From: Eutreptiella sp. 'Long Island Sound 2002'
Lineage: Eukaryota > Euglenozoa > Euglenophyceae > Eutreptiales > Eutreptiaceae
Assembly (NCBI GenBank): GCA_964036045.1
Contig: OZ038382.1
Coordinates: 4,839,789-4,903,788, forward strand
Direction: 5' to 3'
Length of the DNA: 64,000 nt
Shown: in pieces, positions 54,280-64,000 of the stretch
Position numbering within the stretch: the stretch's first letter is position 1
How the letters are laid out: each line of letters begins with the position of its first letter
The notes under the pieces: generated by a model
What the model saw: the letters and a program-made list of their open reading frames with translations, nothing else
Told to the model about the DNA's origin: nothing
Databases searched by the model: none
Translations under genes and position numbers: made by a program

Positions 54280-56170
54280 GGGTGAGTCTAGAGTTAGTGA
54301 GTTAGTGCCGCAACAACTCGTAGGTACTTTCTCCACCAATGAAGGAACAGGGGCAAGGGGTATTGCACCCACCCCTTGTTAACTTTTTCGTCGAAAAACT
54401 CAAGCCATCCCTTTGTTTGGATACATCTCCAAGTGATGCCGACAACATCTCTGACGCTCATTTTATTTTCCATGGAGCATATGGCCAAGAAGAAGACACA
54501 TGGCCATGCCCACTGGATGCAAGCCCTGCCTCGGAACCCAACGTTCTCCACTTGGGCATACACCCTACTGGGTGCGTTATGGGAGGTGATGTGTCCAATA
54601 GCCTCCACAAGAAGCCACACTGCGGAAAGGTCCGACTCCTTGAGCAAGCATAGCTTTTCGAGGGCCTGCCTTGCTGAAAGCAATCCTTTTGCTGCAAACC
54701 CTGGCCTCCTCTTTCTTGCCAGCTAGACCAAGACTAGGCAGTTGTCTAGCGCTTCGAACGGCGGAGGGGTGTGGTCACGCGTTCTAATCAGCCTCTAAAT
54801 GCCAATGCGTAGGTGGTTTGGGACCCTACCTCCCACTTTGTGACGGCTATAGCACCCCGCCCGCCCTTATTGTGTGGTGACACACGGAATAAGGTCGAGA
54901 AGGCGACTTTTACTTTGGCCATCATGCCCCCGGCCCCACCGCCAAGGTGGTATTGCTGAGTTAGGCTTGTCCTTCACCTCCCCTTGGCGCTTATCCCAAG
55001 CCCAACTCCTTGTACCATTGCTTGAGGCATGGCTCTTGCATCCCCTATGGCACCCTGTCCATCCGCAGTAGGCCGGGCCTTATGCAGAAGGCCCCACCTT
55101 GTCCTTGAGCCATTCCCCAAGCCAATCCTAACAAGTTCCTGCTTGGCCTCCCACAGCCGACAGTCCACCATCTCCTCGCGCTTACTAGGCTGCCATTCCT
55201 CCCACATGGGCCGGCATCGCATTCTGCTGATGGGCCGCTTGCTACTGCATGAAATGGCACTACTGCTCCCGTGGAATTGCCAACAACAACGACACCCTGA
55301 TGGTGCCGGCCCTGTTATATCCAACGCCACTCCGTTTCGTGACATCCACATCTGCTGGGTGCCGACGATTTGCATACATTCTTTTGGTGCTTTCACTAGG
55401 CACAAGGTAGCCCAGTGTCTATCTGCACTTGAAACAGTTCCCCTGCAGTTGGTGCATCATGCTGGCCGCACCTCTGGACAATACTTGCAGCAACCCCATC
55501 TGCGCCAATCCCATCGGACCACCGTTATGTGGGCCTCCTCCGGGAGCCAATGAGTCCTTGTCTGCTGGACTTGACTTCTTCATTTACGACGTTCCAAATG
55601 GCTAGTGCCTCGGAAATGCAAGAAACACTATGACAGCACGTGGCATGGAATCTGCACTGCTTGTGAACTGCGTGCAGGTGTCACGGTAGCGATAAGTCGC
55701 TCCGTTAACATTGAAAGCACGCTGGAAATCTCGACTCATGTGCTCAAAATTCGCACGCCAAGCCACGATTCTGATCTCTTGCCTCCGCGTTCCTGCTGCC
55801 ACAATGTGCAAGCAGTGCTCCCATAGTGCAGCCCTCTCCCTCTTGCCGCGTGATTCTGTATGAAGATCCACCGTCTAGCCAACCAGCGCACCATGAGCCA
55901 TCGCTAGTGACTTAGAAATCCCTAAGTCCTACTAAAGTACAGGCCTGGGCAACCACACACAGTGTCTCACACCGTGCCCCCACAATGCCTCTCCGTTGAA
56001 CACCTGTCAACACCAAGCGACCCTATGGTCAACGCAAAACAATTGACATGCTCCTTGCAAATGACGACATGCCATGGCTCCCAGACCGTAGCCTTACCTC
56101 TACCGCCCTTGCCACAGCCCTACTCGCAGCCCTAACACATTCCTGCTCAGACCACAACCTGGGGGCGTTG
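54280..56170. other. No recognisable gene
   Basis: Overlapping open frames on both strands (for example 54294-54683 minus, 55029-55553 plus, 54974-55405 minus) have no domain I know and no supported splice joins. Confidence 0.35.
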
Positions 56171-56171
56171 T

Positions 56172-56912
56172 CGCACGGTGCGCGCACGGTGCGTGCACGG
56201 TGCGCGCACGGTCCAATGTTTTTGGGATGGTTGCCCAACTTGTACCCCGTTGAATGGCCCCCATAGAAACACACCCAGGGTCCTGATTTCTGCACCTTGC
56301 AGTCCATACTGGCATACCAGGATTCTTCAATTTTTAGTCTGATGCTTGTCACAGGTTCCAGGGTCCTATTTTCTGCACCCTGCAGCCCCTATTGGCGTAC
56401 CGGGAATTTTTTTTTGAATCTGATGCTTGTCACAGGTTCCAGGCTCCCAATTTCTGCACCTTGCACGCACCTCCGTAACAAACCATGCACAGGCGACAAC
56501 ACAGGCGACAACACTGGTTGGGTTACGGGAATTTCAATTTCATCCGCCACAGAATCCACTTCAGGTAATTGGGGCTCCAGCAAAGCGTGCATCGGCGCCT
56601 CATGGTGCACAGGTTGGGGGGAATCGGGGCTCTCAGCAGTCACAATTGCAAACTCCAACCGCTCCTCGGGTGCATGCTCGTACAAGACCTCTTCACCACC
56701 CAATTCGTACCAAATAGAGACGCGACGCCCACCTCTTGGAGAAGGGCCAATGACAGTGGCTGACACCCTATCCCCGTTGGAGCGGTGGTAGTACACAGGC
56801 AGTCCGGCGACAAGCCAGGGCAGCTCAGATTCAGGCATTGTGGATCTGGTGGACACAGAATACGCAAAAGGACGCACGGTGCGTGCACGGTGCGCGCACG
56901 GTGCGCGCACGG
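56172..56912 (-). pseudogene. GPS-RG module ORF flanked by CGGTGCGCGCA arrays
   Basis: Two short arrays of a 10-bp palindromic unit (GTGCGCGCAC/GTGCGTGCAC), 56172-56212 and 56872-56912, flank about 660 bp in the same orientation. Between them the minus frame (from about 56839) reads MPESELPWLVAGLPVYYHRS, DRVSATVIGPSPRGGRRVSI, YELGGEEVLYEHAPEERLEF. This matches the 41.6-kb module position by position (V-x-AT-V/I-x-GPS-x-RG, Y, G-E, EHAP). A Ser/Pro/Glu tail follows. It could be one small gene or an element remnant; the flanking arrays favour a mobile unit. Confidence 0.45.
56285..56545. repeat. About 83-bp tandem repeat, three to four partial copies
   Basis: ATTTCTGCACC(T/C)TGCA and CTGATGCTTGTCACAGGTTC recur near 56286, 56369 and 56451, with a final part at about 56522. 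It lies within the 3' part of the minus frame. Confidence 0.75.
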
Positions 56913-56914
56913 TT

Positions 56915-57615
56915 CAGGCAACACCCCCCCTGCGTCTACCACAACCTGACCCAGCCCTGCCTGCACCCCAACCACCATCAATTGACTGCCAGCTGCCGTC
57001 CGCTAACCACCACTTCAGTTGAGCGGCGCCAACTGCCCTCAATGGACCGTCAACCGCCGTCGGTTGTTTGTCATGTGGGACTTCTTAAAGGGCGTGCATG
57101 AGGAGACCGAGAGTCAACTGGAGGTCAGGTACAGTCACGGTTTGATGTGAATGCAGCAGCAACAGGTCAGGCTTTGGTGGGTGCAGCGGGGTCAGGGTCA
57201 ATTGGCAGGTGTTGCTGCAGAAGTAACGGATGGAGTTAAGTCATGTGGCGGTTACCATGTGCAGCTGCGGAAGGTCAGGCGACCAACTGCTGAAATAATC
57301 CGTCACGGGATGATACCCGGATGATACCGCCGCAGTTTGGTGGGTGCTATGTACATGCGAAGTTGTGATCAATTGGTTTGTTTGATGTTATATAGACTTA
57401 TTTATGTAGCTTATGTACAACCCAGCGGTATGTACAAGAAGGCACTGGAAGGAATGCACATTAAGGAGCATAGCCCTTGGGCAGCCAGGCATGTGTGTCC
57501 CCTTCTGCGTCGCCGTGATTGGGAGAGGTGGAAGAAGATGCCCCCTTGCCCACAGAGCGAGAGGCTCCCTCAGGTGCAGGACCTCAAATGTGCTCCTGGC
57601 ACTGGGGATTCCCAC
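56915..57615. other. No recognisable gene
   Basis: GC-rich, with short frames only. Confidence 0.4.
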
Positions 57616-57618
57616 GCT

Positions 57619-58014
57619 CTACATCAGCAGTGCTGTCGAAAACTCTTTCTGTCGATGGAAGATCCATTGCCACTGCGGAGTCAGTCGCCAAGAGGTTGCA
57701 GACCCTTCGGGCTCCTGGGGCATGGTGTGGCAGCGACGTCTGATCAAATCATGTCCCACCGCGTCCAGAATGCAAGCCCGACGCCCCAGAACCGCAGCCG
57801 CATTGCGGGCGCCTGTATCGCGCACATGGCAGTACGGGCACGCACAGGTCAACTGGCATGGGCAGCGACTACGCTTGGGCCCGTCCACATGCTGCGAGGT
57901 TGGTGACCCAACGGGAGGGGTTTCATGCAACGGTCTGCGGTGCTGTCCACCCCTCAGGGGCCCTTCATACAGGACAAAGAAGAGGCCTATCCGCGGGGAA
58001 GACCATATCTCCAA
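57619..58014 (-). CDS. Hypothetical Cys-rich protein
   Basis: 131 codons with CPCQLTCACPYCHVRDTG, a tight CxC-x3-CxCxxC cluster that could bind zinc, then RNAAAVLGRRACILDAVGHD and LIRRRCH. The composition is more protein-like than neighbouring frames, but I recognise no family and no splice partners. Moderate chance of being a fragment of an element protein. Confidence 0.3.
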   Translation of the reverse strand: MEIWSSPRIGLFFVLYEGPLRGGQHRRPLHETPPVGSPTSQHVDGPKRSRCPCQLTCACPYCHVRDTGARNAAAVLGRRACILDAVGHDLIRRRCHTMPQEPEGSATSWRLTPQWQWIFHRQKEFSTALLM

Positions 58015-58119
58015 AAGGCATTTGCACTGCTTGCGCGCGCGTTGAGATGGCTAGCCCCCCAAAGCCGCCGGGATCGGAGCAGGGCCACCACATCTGTCCC
58101 TGGGTCACCCTGTTGCCGG

Positions 58120-58350
58120 CTTTGGGGGGGCTTTGGGGGGGCTTTGGGGGGGCTTTGGGGGGGCTTTGGGGGGGCTTTGGGGGGGCTTTGGGGGGGGGGG
58201 GATTTGGCAGCACTGGAAGGGATTGCCTCCTCACGCTGACTGCATGCGGTCTGCGTACACAGACATTCGCTGTCACGCAGGAAAGCGGTGGCCTGAGGCA
58301 GGCTCCCTCGCCAGCAGTGCATCAAGAGGCCGTCGCCCCATCTGAAACCA
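58120..58350. repeat. G7CTTT array plus dispersed repeat R10, copy 1
   Basis: Seven consecutive GGGGGGGCTTT units (58127-58200) are followed by CAGCACTGGAAGGGATTGCC, CATGCGGTCTGCGTACA and AGACATTCGCTG, then GGCAGGCTCCCTCG and GTCGCCCCATCTGA. The second copy at 59.8-60.36 kb is split by an insertion. Pro-rich minus frames here are artefacts of the array. Confidence 0.85.
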
Positions 58351-58354
58351 CAAA

Positions 58355-59795
58355 TTTCTGTCACATGCGTTGTGAGGGCGGAAGCAGAGCTCCTTCCCAA
58401 AAATTCTGCAAAACTGCTGAAGAAAGTCCAAAACTTCTGAAGAACAGTGAGAGGTGCTATAATACAATGCCGCACCCTCAAAAGCGCTCTTTAGAAGTAT
58501 TACCACTTCCAGAAACAGTGCTTTGATTGAAACCATGAATGTGGGGCCTATGGCCTCTCCTGCGTGCTGCAAACAGGATGGACGATGATATGGTATGCAA
58601 TCGAGCAGTCGGACGGGACAGTGGTGCTCACCGTCGCGAAGGTGCCAGTACAACCCGGTTCATGAAAATGGAGTTCGTAAAAATGCAACACTGCCAAAAC
58701 CATTGGCACAGTGCTGTGAGCCCCGCTCACACATGGACAAAAGTGGGTGGATGTGCCCCCCCCTGCATGGCGCCCCGCAGACTGGGCTCACATACACCCG
58801 CCAATGGCATGTGCACGCGCAAGGGGGGGAGGATCGGTGGGGTCCTGCGTACGCAGAGTACTTACGATCACGGGCTGAGCAGCGGGTCTAGCGGGGTCAT
58901 AGTGATGCCCAGCCAGTCCTGAAGGTGGCCGAGGGTCAAGCGAAGGTGTTGGGCGGTAGCGGGCACCGACAGGAGGTGGTGCTGAAGCAAAACCGGGTTC
59001 GGGACGTCCGTTCAGGGCTGCTCTCCTCGATTTTTTTGACCAAGGCGGCGACACCCCCCCCCCCACTCTACTTTGTTTGGACTTCTTGTGCCCCAATATG
59101 CCACGTACAAAGGGTTTAGATTGGTTTCTTCCGCCACGTCTCCTGCCCAAATTCCCTCCCTGCCGGCGCTTGGGAGGCACTGGATGGGCTGCGCCACCCG
59201 GTTCCCAGCCCGCCATCCCCCTTTCAAAGGCAGCTGCAGACCACACGGGAGTTCTCAACTCAAGTTGACGGCTCAACGTACGTTTCCTGTCCAGTTTCCA
59301 AAACAAACGGACTGACGATGATGCCGGACACAAAGGGTACTCACACTTTAGGACCCAAAGAGGGAATGTCTGCCAAGCGCGCGCCCCGCGGGCACCACAC
59401 GCGGGGCTATTATCCCCCAGCCCAGCCCCCATAGAATGCTCCCGAAATGGCGGAAACCTTGCCCAAAAAAAGCATTCCCATGTGGCGAAGGGCTCAACAA
59501 CGCACACAACAACAGCGTCATGTACTGCGTGTTTGGAGAAAACATGAGTGGTCTGCAATAGGCGGTACACAAACTGTGAAGTAGAATGCAGCAGAAGGTG
59601 GTTCCTCTTTGCGAGGCAGGGACATGCCCTGAAGTACAAAAAGTGCCCAAAAGATGCCCCGCGCCCTACGCGCCCCACGCAGCAGGATTCCCTCAAAATA
59701 TCACGAGACTTTCTGTTCGGCCTCCTCCTCGCACCAACGTCTGTCCCTGGGTCACCCTGTTGCCGGCTTTGGGGGGGGGGGGGCTTTGGGGGGGG
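58355..59795. other. No recognisable gene
   Basis: The minus frame 59813-58788 is 341 codons long but Pro/Arg-rich with no domain. A segment at 58925-58960 resembles 60785-60820 (GAGGGTCA-GCGA-GG-GTTGGGCGG). Confidence 0.4.
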
Positions 59796-60362
59796 GGGGG
59801 GGTTTTGCAGCACTGGAAGGGATTGCCTCGTCGCGCTGACTACATGCGGTCTGCGTACAAAGAACCCTCAATCCGTCAATCCCGACTGCGTCCTGACCTG
59901 GCAACATTCCCCGTGTTGAGTCAAATGAAGCCGCATACCGCACGCCTTGGGGTGCCATTCCATCAATTCCTTTAAGTTTCAGCCTCGAGATCGTACTCCC
60001 CCCTGAATCCGTAAGCTTTGATTGAACTTGGTGCTGCCAGTTTCTGCCAGATTGGCGATGCCATGTCCAATGGACAAAATGGCAAAAAAAAAAAATGCAA
60101 TGAATGATCATATGTGTTGCTAAGGGGTCTATTGAACTTCACAAAAGAGTCCCGAGGCCAATGGCATCCTTGTATTTAACTTGTTTACCCAGGTGTTAAA
60201 CTCAATGTGGGTTGCGACTTGGACCAAGAAATGCAACCTTGATTGTGGGGTAGACTCTGCAGAGGAGTGAAACCGAGACATTCGCTGCCACGCAGCAGGG
60301 CGGTGGCCCGGGGCAGGCTCCCTCGGCAACAGTGCAGCAAGAGGCCCGTCGCCCCATCTGAG
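59760..60362. repeat. R10, copy 2, interrupted by a 415-bp insert
   Basis: Left part 59760-59860 (two G-run units, then CAGCACTGGAAGGGATTGCC and CTGCGTACA) and right part 60276-60362 (AGACATTCGCTGCCACGCAG, GGCAGGCTCCCTCG, GTCGCCCCATCTGA) are contiguous in copy 1 at 58.2 kb. Confidence 0.8.
59861..60036 (-). rRNA. 18S rRNA gene fragment (pseudogene)
   Basis: The plus strand is the complement of the nuclear small-subunit rRNA around the universal 915-1200 region: CCCCGTGTTGAGTCAAAT, TCAATTCCTTTAAGTTTCAG and ATCGTACTCCCCCC, in the right order and spacing. Many substitutions (for example GAAGCCGCATACC where AATTAAGCCGCAGG is usual) and the lack of the rest of the gene show it is a relic. Downstream (60037-60275) is not recognisable rRNA and includes an A12 run. 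Confidence 0.85.
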
Positions 60363-60364
60363 AT

Positions 60365-63065
60365 GCGCCCCCTGTGCAGACGCAGAGGAAAGAAGTCGGA
60401 CACGTGCAGCCCTCTTCCCCAGCGGAGCGGCAAAATTGGGCGGCTGACGGCGGTAAATGGCCAACCGACAGCGGTGGGCGGTAGGCCGACTGGCAGTGAT
60501 TGACGGACGACAGTTTTCTTCGCACCCCGCACCCCAACACACTGGAGTTCTCAGTCATCCCGTGGGGGTCAATGCAAAGCGGGGGACCCGCATTGAATTC
60601 AGAAGACTGTACCTCCGATACGGTTCTAAGGTCACGTTGGGTGACGCCGGAAAGCCTTCGAAAAGCGCTTCTCTGAAGGTCGTTTGCCCAATGATCCAGA
60701 AAATTGCCCACGCACCTCTGAGGAATCATATTCGGCGCCGACTGCGTGTGAGTGGGACTCACAGCACCACACCAACGGACGGCGGTCGAGGGTCAGGCGA
60801 TGGCGTTGGGCGGCTCCAAACGGCACGTTCCTTGGACACCGACAGCAGTTGATAGTTTCGCGACAGGAACTTGGCGCGGCGACGTCGGCATGGCGGTGTT
60901 CTCCGGCATGGTTCCACCACGGCAGCGACTCCCCCTCCATGCGGGTCGCAGACAGACATGCCACTAGCGTCCGGCAGGAAATCTGGTTCTCGTTAGGAAT
61001 TAGCCCTGTGCTGTGTGCCACCCGGTAATACTCACCCCACTCATAACCAGAACTCAGTAGGAACCTGCTGCATCCGGTACATGGCTCAGTGGGGCCCAGA
61101 CTTGCTTGGATGTGGCTGGCTTGGCAGACGCTAGTGGCAAGTCTGGTCGCAGAGGCTGACCCCCATCCACCCACCATCCCACATGCCCCCCGAATCTTGA
61201 CCCAAACTTGGTCCTGAGGCAAGTCCGTTCTCGGGATCCCTTCCCGATGCAAAACGGCTGTTCCCTCGCAGCCCCCCCTCCCCCGAAGGCTGTGTAAAGG
61301 GACGGCGCCAGAACCCAAACGTGGGGTTGCGGGCCCCACCTCCTTCCCAGGCTGACTCGACCGCAGTCATGGGATGCCGGTTCAGAGGACGACCGCCCCT
61401 CGACGGGAAGCAGGCATTTGGCGGACCGGGAGGCCAGTCCTCTGATCCCCCCTGTTGCCTGCCAAGTGCAGGGGAAAGGGGGCAGGGAGGCTCATGGAGG
61501 GTCTCAGGCCCCAATGCAAAGCGGTTAATGGCAGTTGCAAAGGCGGTTGGAGGGTGAATCTTGGCGGGTACGAAGCGGGTGGAGGACACTTGGGGACGGC
61601 TGGCAGCGAGGGCAGCGGAATGGACACCCGCTCCCGGAGGGGGGGAGGGGGGACAGCCCCACCCTTCAAGACCAGGGCCGGCAGGGGGGAGGCCGGCAGG
61701 GGGGAGGCGTCCCTATCATTCGGGCGTGTATTTTGCGGGGGGCCTTCCCCGGGTCATTGCGTAGTGCAGGGCCTGCACGCGGGGCAGGGGCAGGGACTCG
61801 TTTGAAACCAGAAGAAGACTTAACTCCCGTCCGACGGAGACCACAGCCTGAGTGCCATGGGGCACATCGCTTGCGACGCCTCATTGAAGCGACGGGGGGG
61901 CGCAAGGGGGTCGGGAAGAGGAACGCGCCCGGACCAGAGGGACTGGCAGGGGAGGCCAGAGAAGGAGGGCTCTCGATTCCTTTTTCAAAAATGGCCAAAA
62001 CGTTTCGGGGCTGAGCACGCGAGCGCGTGTTGCGGGCTCCAGCCCGGCTGCAGTGCACCCCCACCCCCCGACGCCCCAGTGCAGCTCTTCGGGCTCTGCA
62101 GAGCCCAAGTCCAATGGCTGGGTCAGGGATGTGATCATGGTCATGGTCATGGTCATGGTCATGGACACGGTCTTGGTCACGGCCACAGATGACGGTCATG
62201 GGCATCATGGGTCAGGGACCAGCAGCTGACAGCTACGGAAAAGGCCCAAACCAGGCCTTTGCTTTGTGGGGGCAGGGGCTGGGGGTGACCCCCTGCCCTG
62301 GTGAGGGGATCTCAGTAGGATCCAGCCTCACATGCCAGTTAGCTCAGTAGGAAGGAGCCCCGCCCTATGGGCAACTGAGTAGGACCCAGCGCCATCCACA
62401 AGGCTCCTCAGTAGGAACCCGCCCTGGACCCCCCCACCCCCACTAAGCAAAGGCCTGGCCCAAACAGATGGGGCTGATGGCCCCACGACGAGCGGATGAG
62501 GGGTTTGCCGGGCCCAAAACCCCCGTCCTCCTTCACGGCGGCAGTGGCGTAAGTGCCATCCCCGGGAAGCCAAGCCGCAGAGGCAGTCCCAGGGCACGCC
62601 CCGCGCTTCTCATGCAGGAGGCCGCCACAGGGCTCTGGGTCACAAGGACAGAGGGCCTCCAGATCCGAGGCTGAAGGAGTGGCACGTACCATCGGAACGA
62701 GGCAACGGCCTGCGCCGGGTCTGCTTCGGATGCACGTAAAACACGGTCCCTAAACTGGGCTACACCCCCCCACACACACACATCAACACCCATGCAGAAC
62801 CCCCCCCCCCCTACCGGTCAGCAAGCACCAGGCACTCGTCGCGAAAGCGCCGGGCCACCACCACAGCGCCACTCGGCACACACAGAACTGCATCGAGCCA
62901 TGGACGACGACCAGGCGGCTTTCTGCATCAGAAGAAGCGATGATGATCGACCAGACGACTCGGAAATTCGGGGCAGTGCGGGCTGTCTGACGAACACACA
63001 CGCGGGCGCGCGCGCGACAGACACACACGAACGCGCGGCCGTGCTTCAGCGACCATTGCGACGGG
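60365..63065. other. GC-rich noncoding DNA with short repeats
   Basis: Imperfect CTCAGTAGGA units at 61051 and 62310-62420 (four copies 30-40 bp apart) and a (GGTCAT)n tract at 62135-62165. Long frames on both strands here are Pro/Gly/Arg-rich and not supported as genes. Confidence 0.4.
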
Positions 63066-63069
63066 CCGC

Positions 63070-63541
63070 TCACGTCTTGGGAGGCAGCAGCCTGAGGGCC
63101 ACCTTGCGATTGAACAGCCACGCCGTATGAAAGTACTGCACGAAGATGAGGACCATGTGCACCAGCAGCAGACTGACGCCCACGAACCCAAAGAAGATCT
63201 GATAGACGATGCGGATGGGGGAGCCCGACACCGCCATGACGGCCCCCAGCCGCTTGAAGCCCCGGTTCATGAACCGCGGCGTGGCCCGCCGGATGCGGTA
63301 GTGACTGATGAACAGCCAGAGCTCCGTGCCAAAGGCCACTAGCACGCCGATGATGAGGACGAAGCAAAGGAACTGCACGATGTTCCGGAGGCTGCGGACG
63401 ACGGGGTAGACCAGGGCGAGTTGCGTCAGGAATCCAATGAATTTGAGGGCGATGGCCGGCGTCGAGGCGCTGACTTGGAGCTTCCACAGCAGGTAATACA
63501 CCAAGACAAACTCCAGGAGGGCTACTGCAGGGTACGAGATC
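63070..63541 (-). CDS. 3'-terminal exon of a polytopic membrane protein
   Basis: A frame enters from an acceptor TCGTAG|G at 63543-63542 and continues ISYPAVALLEFVLVYYLLWK to LFNRKVALRLLPPKT, then the stop at 63072-63070. About 157 residues with four hydrophobic segments: around VALLEFVLVYYLLW, LKFIGFLTQLALVYPVV, IVQFLCFVLIIGVLVAF and IFFGFVGVSLLLVHMVLIFV, joined by a basic loop (RIRRATPRFMNRGFKRLG). I do not recognise the family; the remaining exons must lie to the right, beyond the window. The acceptor choice is inferred from the open frame and could be further upstream or downstream. Confidence 0.6.
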
Positions 63542-63544
63542 CTA

Positions 63545-64000
63545 CGAGGGAGGGAACGGGGTGGTGGCGGTGGTACGCCTGGGCTTCTTCAGTTGGCGCA
63601 TACCAAATGGATACATGTTCCGTCCCTCCTCTTCCATCACCCATCCCTAAAGTGGGAAGCAGTGAAAGATACAACAGGGGGGGCTGGATCCGAATCTCTG
63701 AGCCCATGCACCCACCCGTACAATAATCGGATTGAGCAATGGCATAACACAACTTGGTGGGCGTCGCTTTTGGAGGGCAAAATGGTGTGTCCACAGTAGT
63801 ACAGTATGCACAGCCATGCAACATACCTCACATACAACTGTAAAGGCAACAGCCAACAGCCAATCATTTCTGGCCATTCTTGGGGGCATTTGTGGGCAGC
63901 GCCCAATAGTAATTTAGCTTCCCCATGACCACCCTGAAAACCACCCACCACCAGGGAAGCATACGTCCACAGGGCAAAAAACAGCAGATGGCATTCTGGT
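63545..64000. other. Presumed intron of the membrane-protein gene
   Basis: No further exon of that gene is recognised before the window edge. Confidence 0.35.

Noticed and set aside
58788-59813. 341-codon minus frame
   Set aside because: Pro/Arg-rich, begins in a G7CTTT-type array, and shows no domain.
61535-62208. Overlapping long frames on both strands
   Set aside because: GC-rich, Pro/Gly/Arg-dominated, no domain, and no splice-supported exon.

Overview
This window is nuclear DNA of a eukaryote. Two genes are split by canonical GT-AG introns of 1.9 to 12 kb, and gene density is very low. There are many dispersed repeats, tyrosine-recombinase (YR) retrotransposons, interstitial telomere-like GGGTTA arrays and a fragment of an 18S rRNA gene. 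A plant-type Whirly gene points to a photosynthetic eukaryote, most simply a green alga or relative. That placement is inference: no marker here fixes the clade.

Only four host loci can be defended, all on the minus strand. (1) A two-exon Whirly gene (12580 to 9280). (2) A complete four-exon PHF5A/Rds3 gene (37550 to 21129), encoding the 110-residue SF3b subunit over 16.4 kb. (3) An uninterrupted sideroflexin gene (50184 to 49210). (4) The 3'-terminal exon of an unidentified polytopic membrane protein (63541 to 63070) at the right edge. A possible further set of exons at 19.2-20.1 kb is unrecognised.

The 12-kb second intron of PHF5A holds the most interesting structure. A gene for an RNase H-like protein with a Ser/acidic, basic-ended tail is cut in two by a DIRS/Ngaro-like YR retrotransposon (27928-33150). 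The element carries gag, then YR, then an overlapping RT-RNase H frame, flanked by split direct repeats (A1, ORFs, B1-A2, spacer, B2). Bringing the two flanks together around a 5-bp core shared by the A2/B1 junction and the target restores the RNase H reading frame across the site. A second, older element with the same plan lies at 42624-48410, broken by stops and frameshifts. At least four RNase H-like copies of related type occur (33.5/27.9, 38.6, 40.6 and 52.3 kb).

The rest is repeat-rich noncoding DNA: several families present in 2-4 copies, microsatellites and minisatellites, more than 30 pure G or C runs of at least 10 nt (up to 26), an A-rich TTACC simple-repeat field with an inverted counterpart at 6.6-8.9 kb, and an 18S rRNA fragment inserted into a dispersed repeat at 59.9-60.3 kb. 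No operons, CRISPR arrays or prokaryotic signals were seen.
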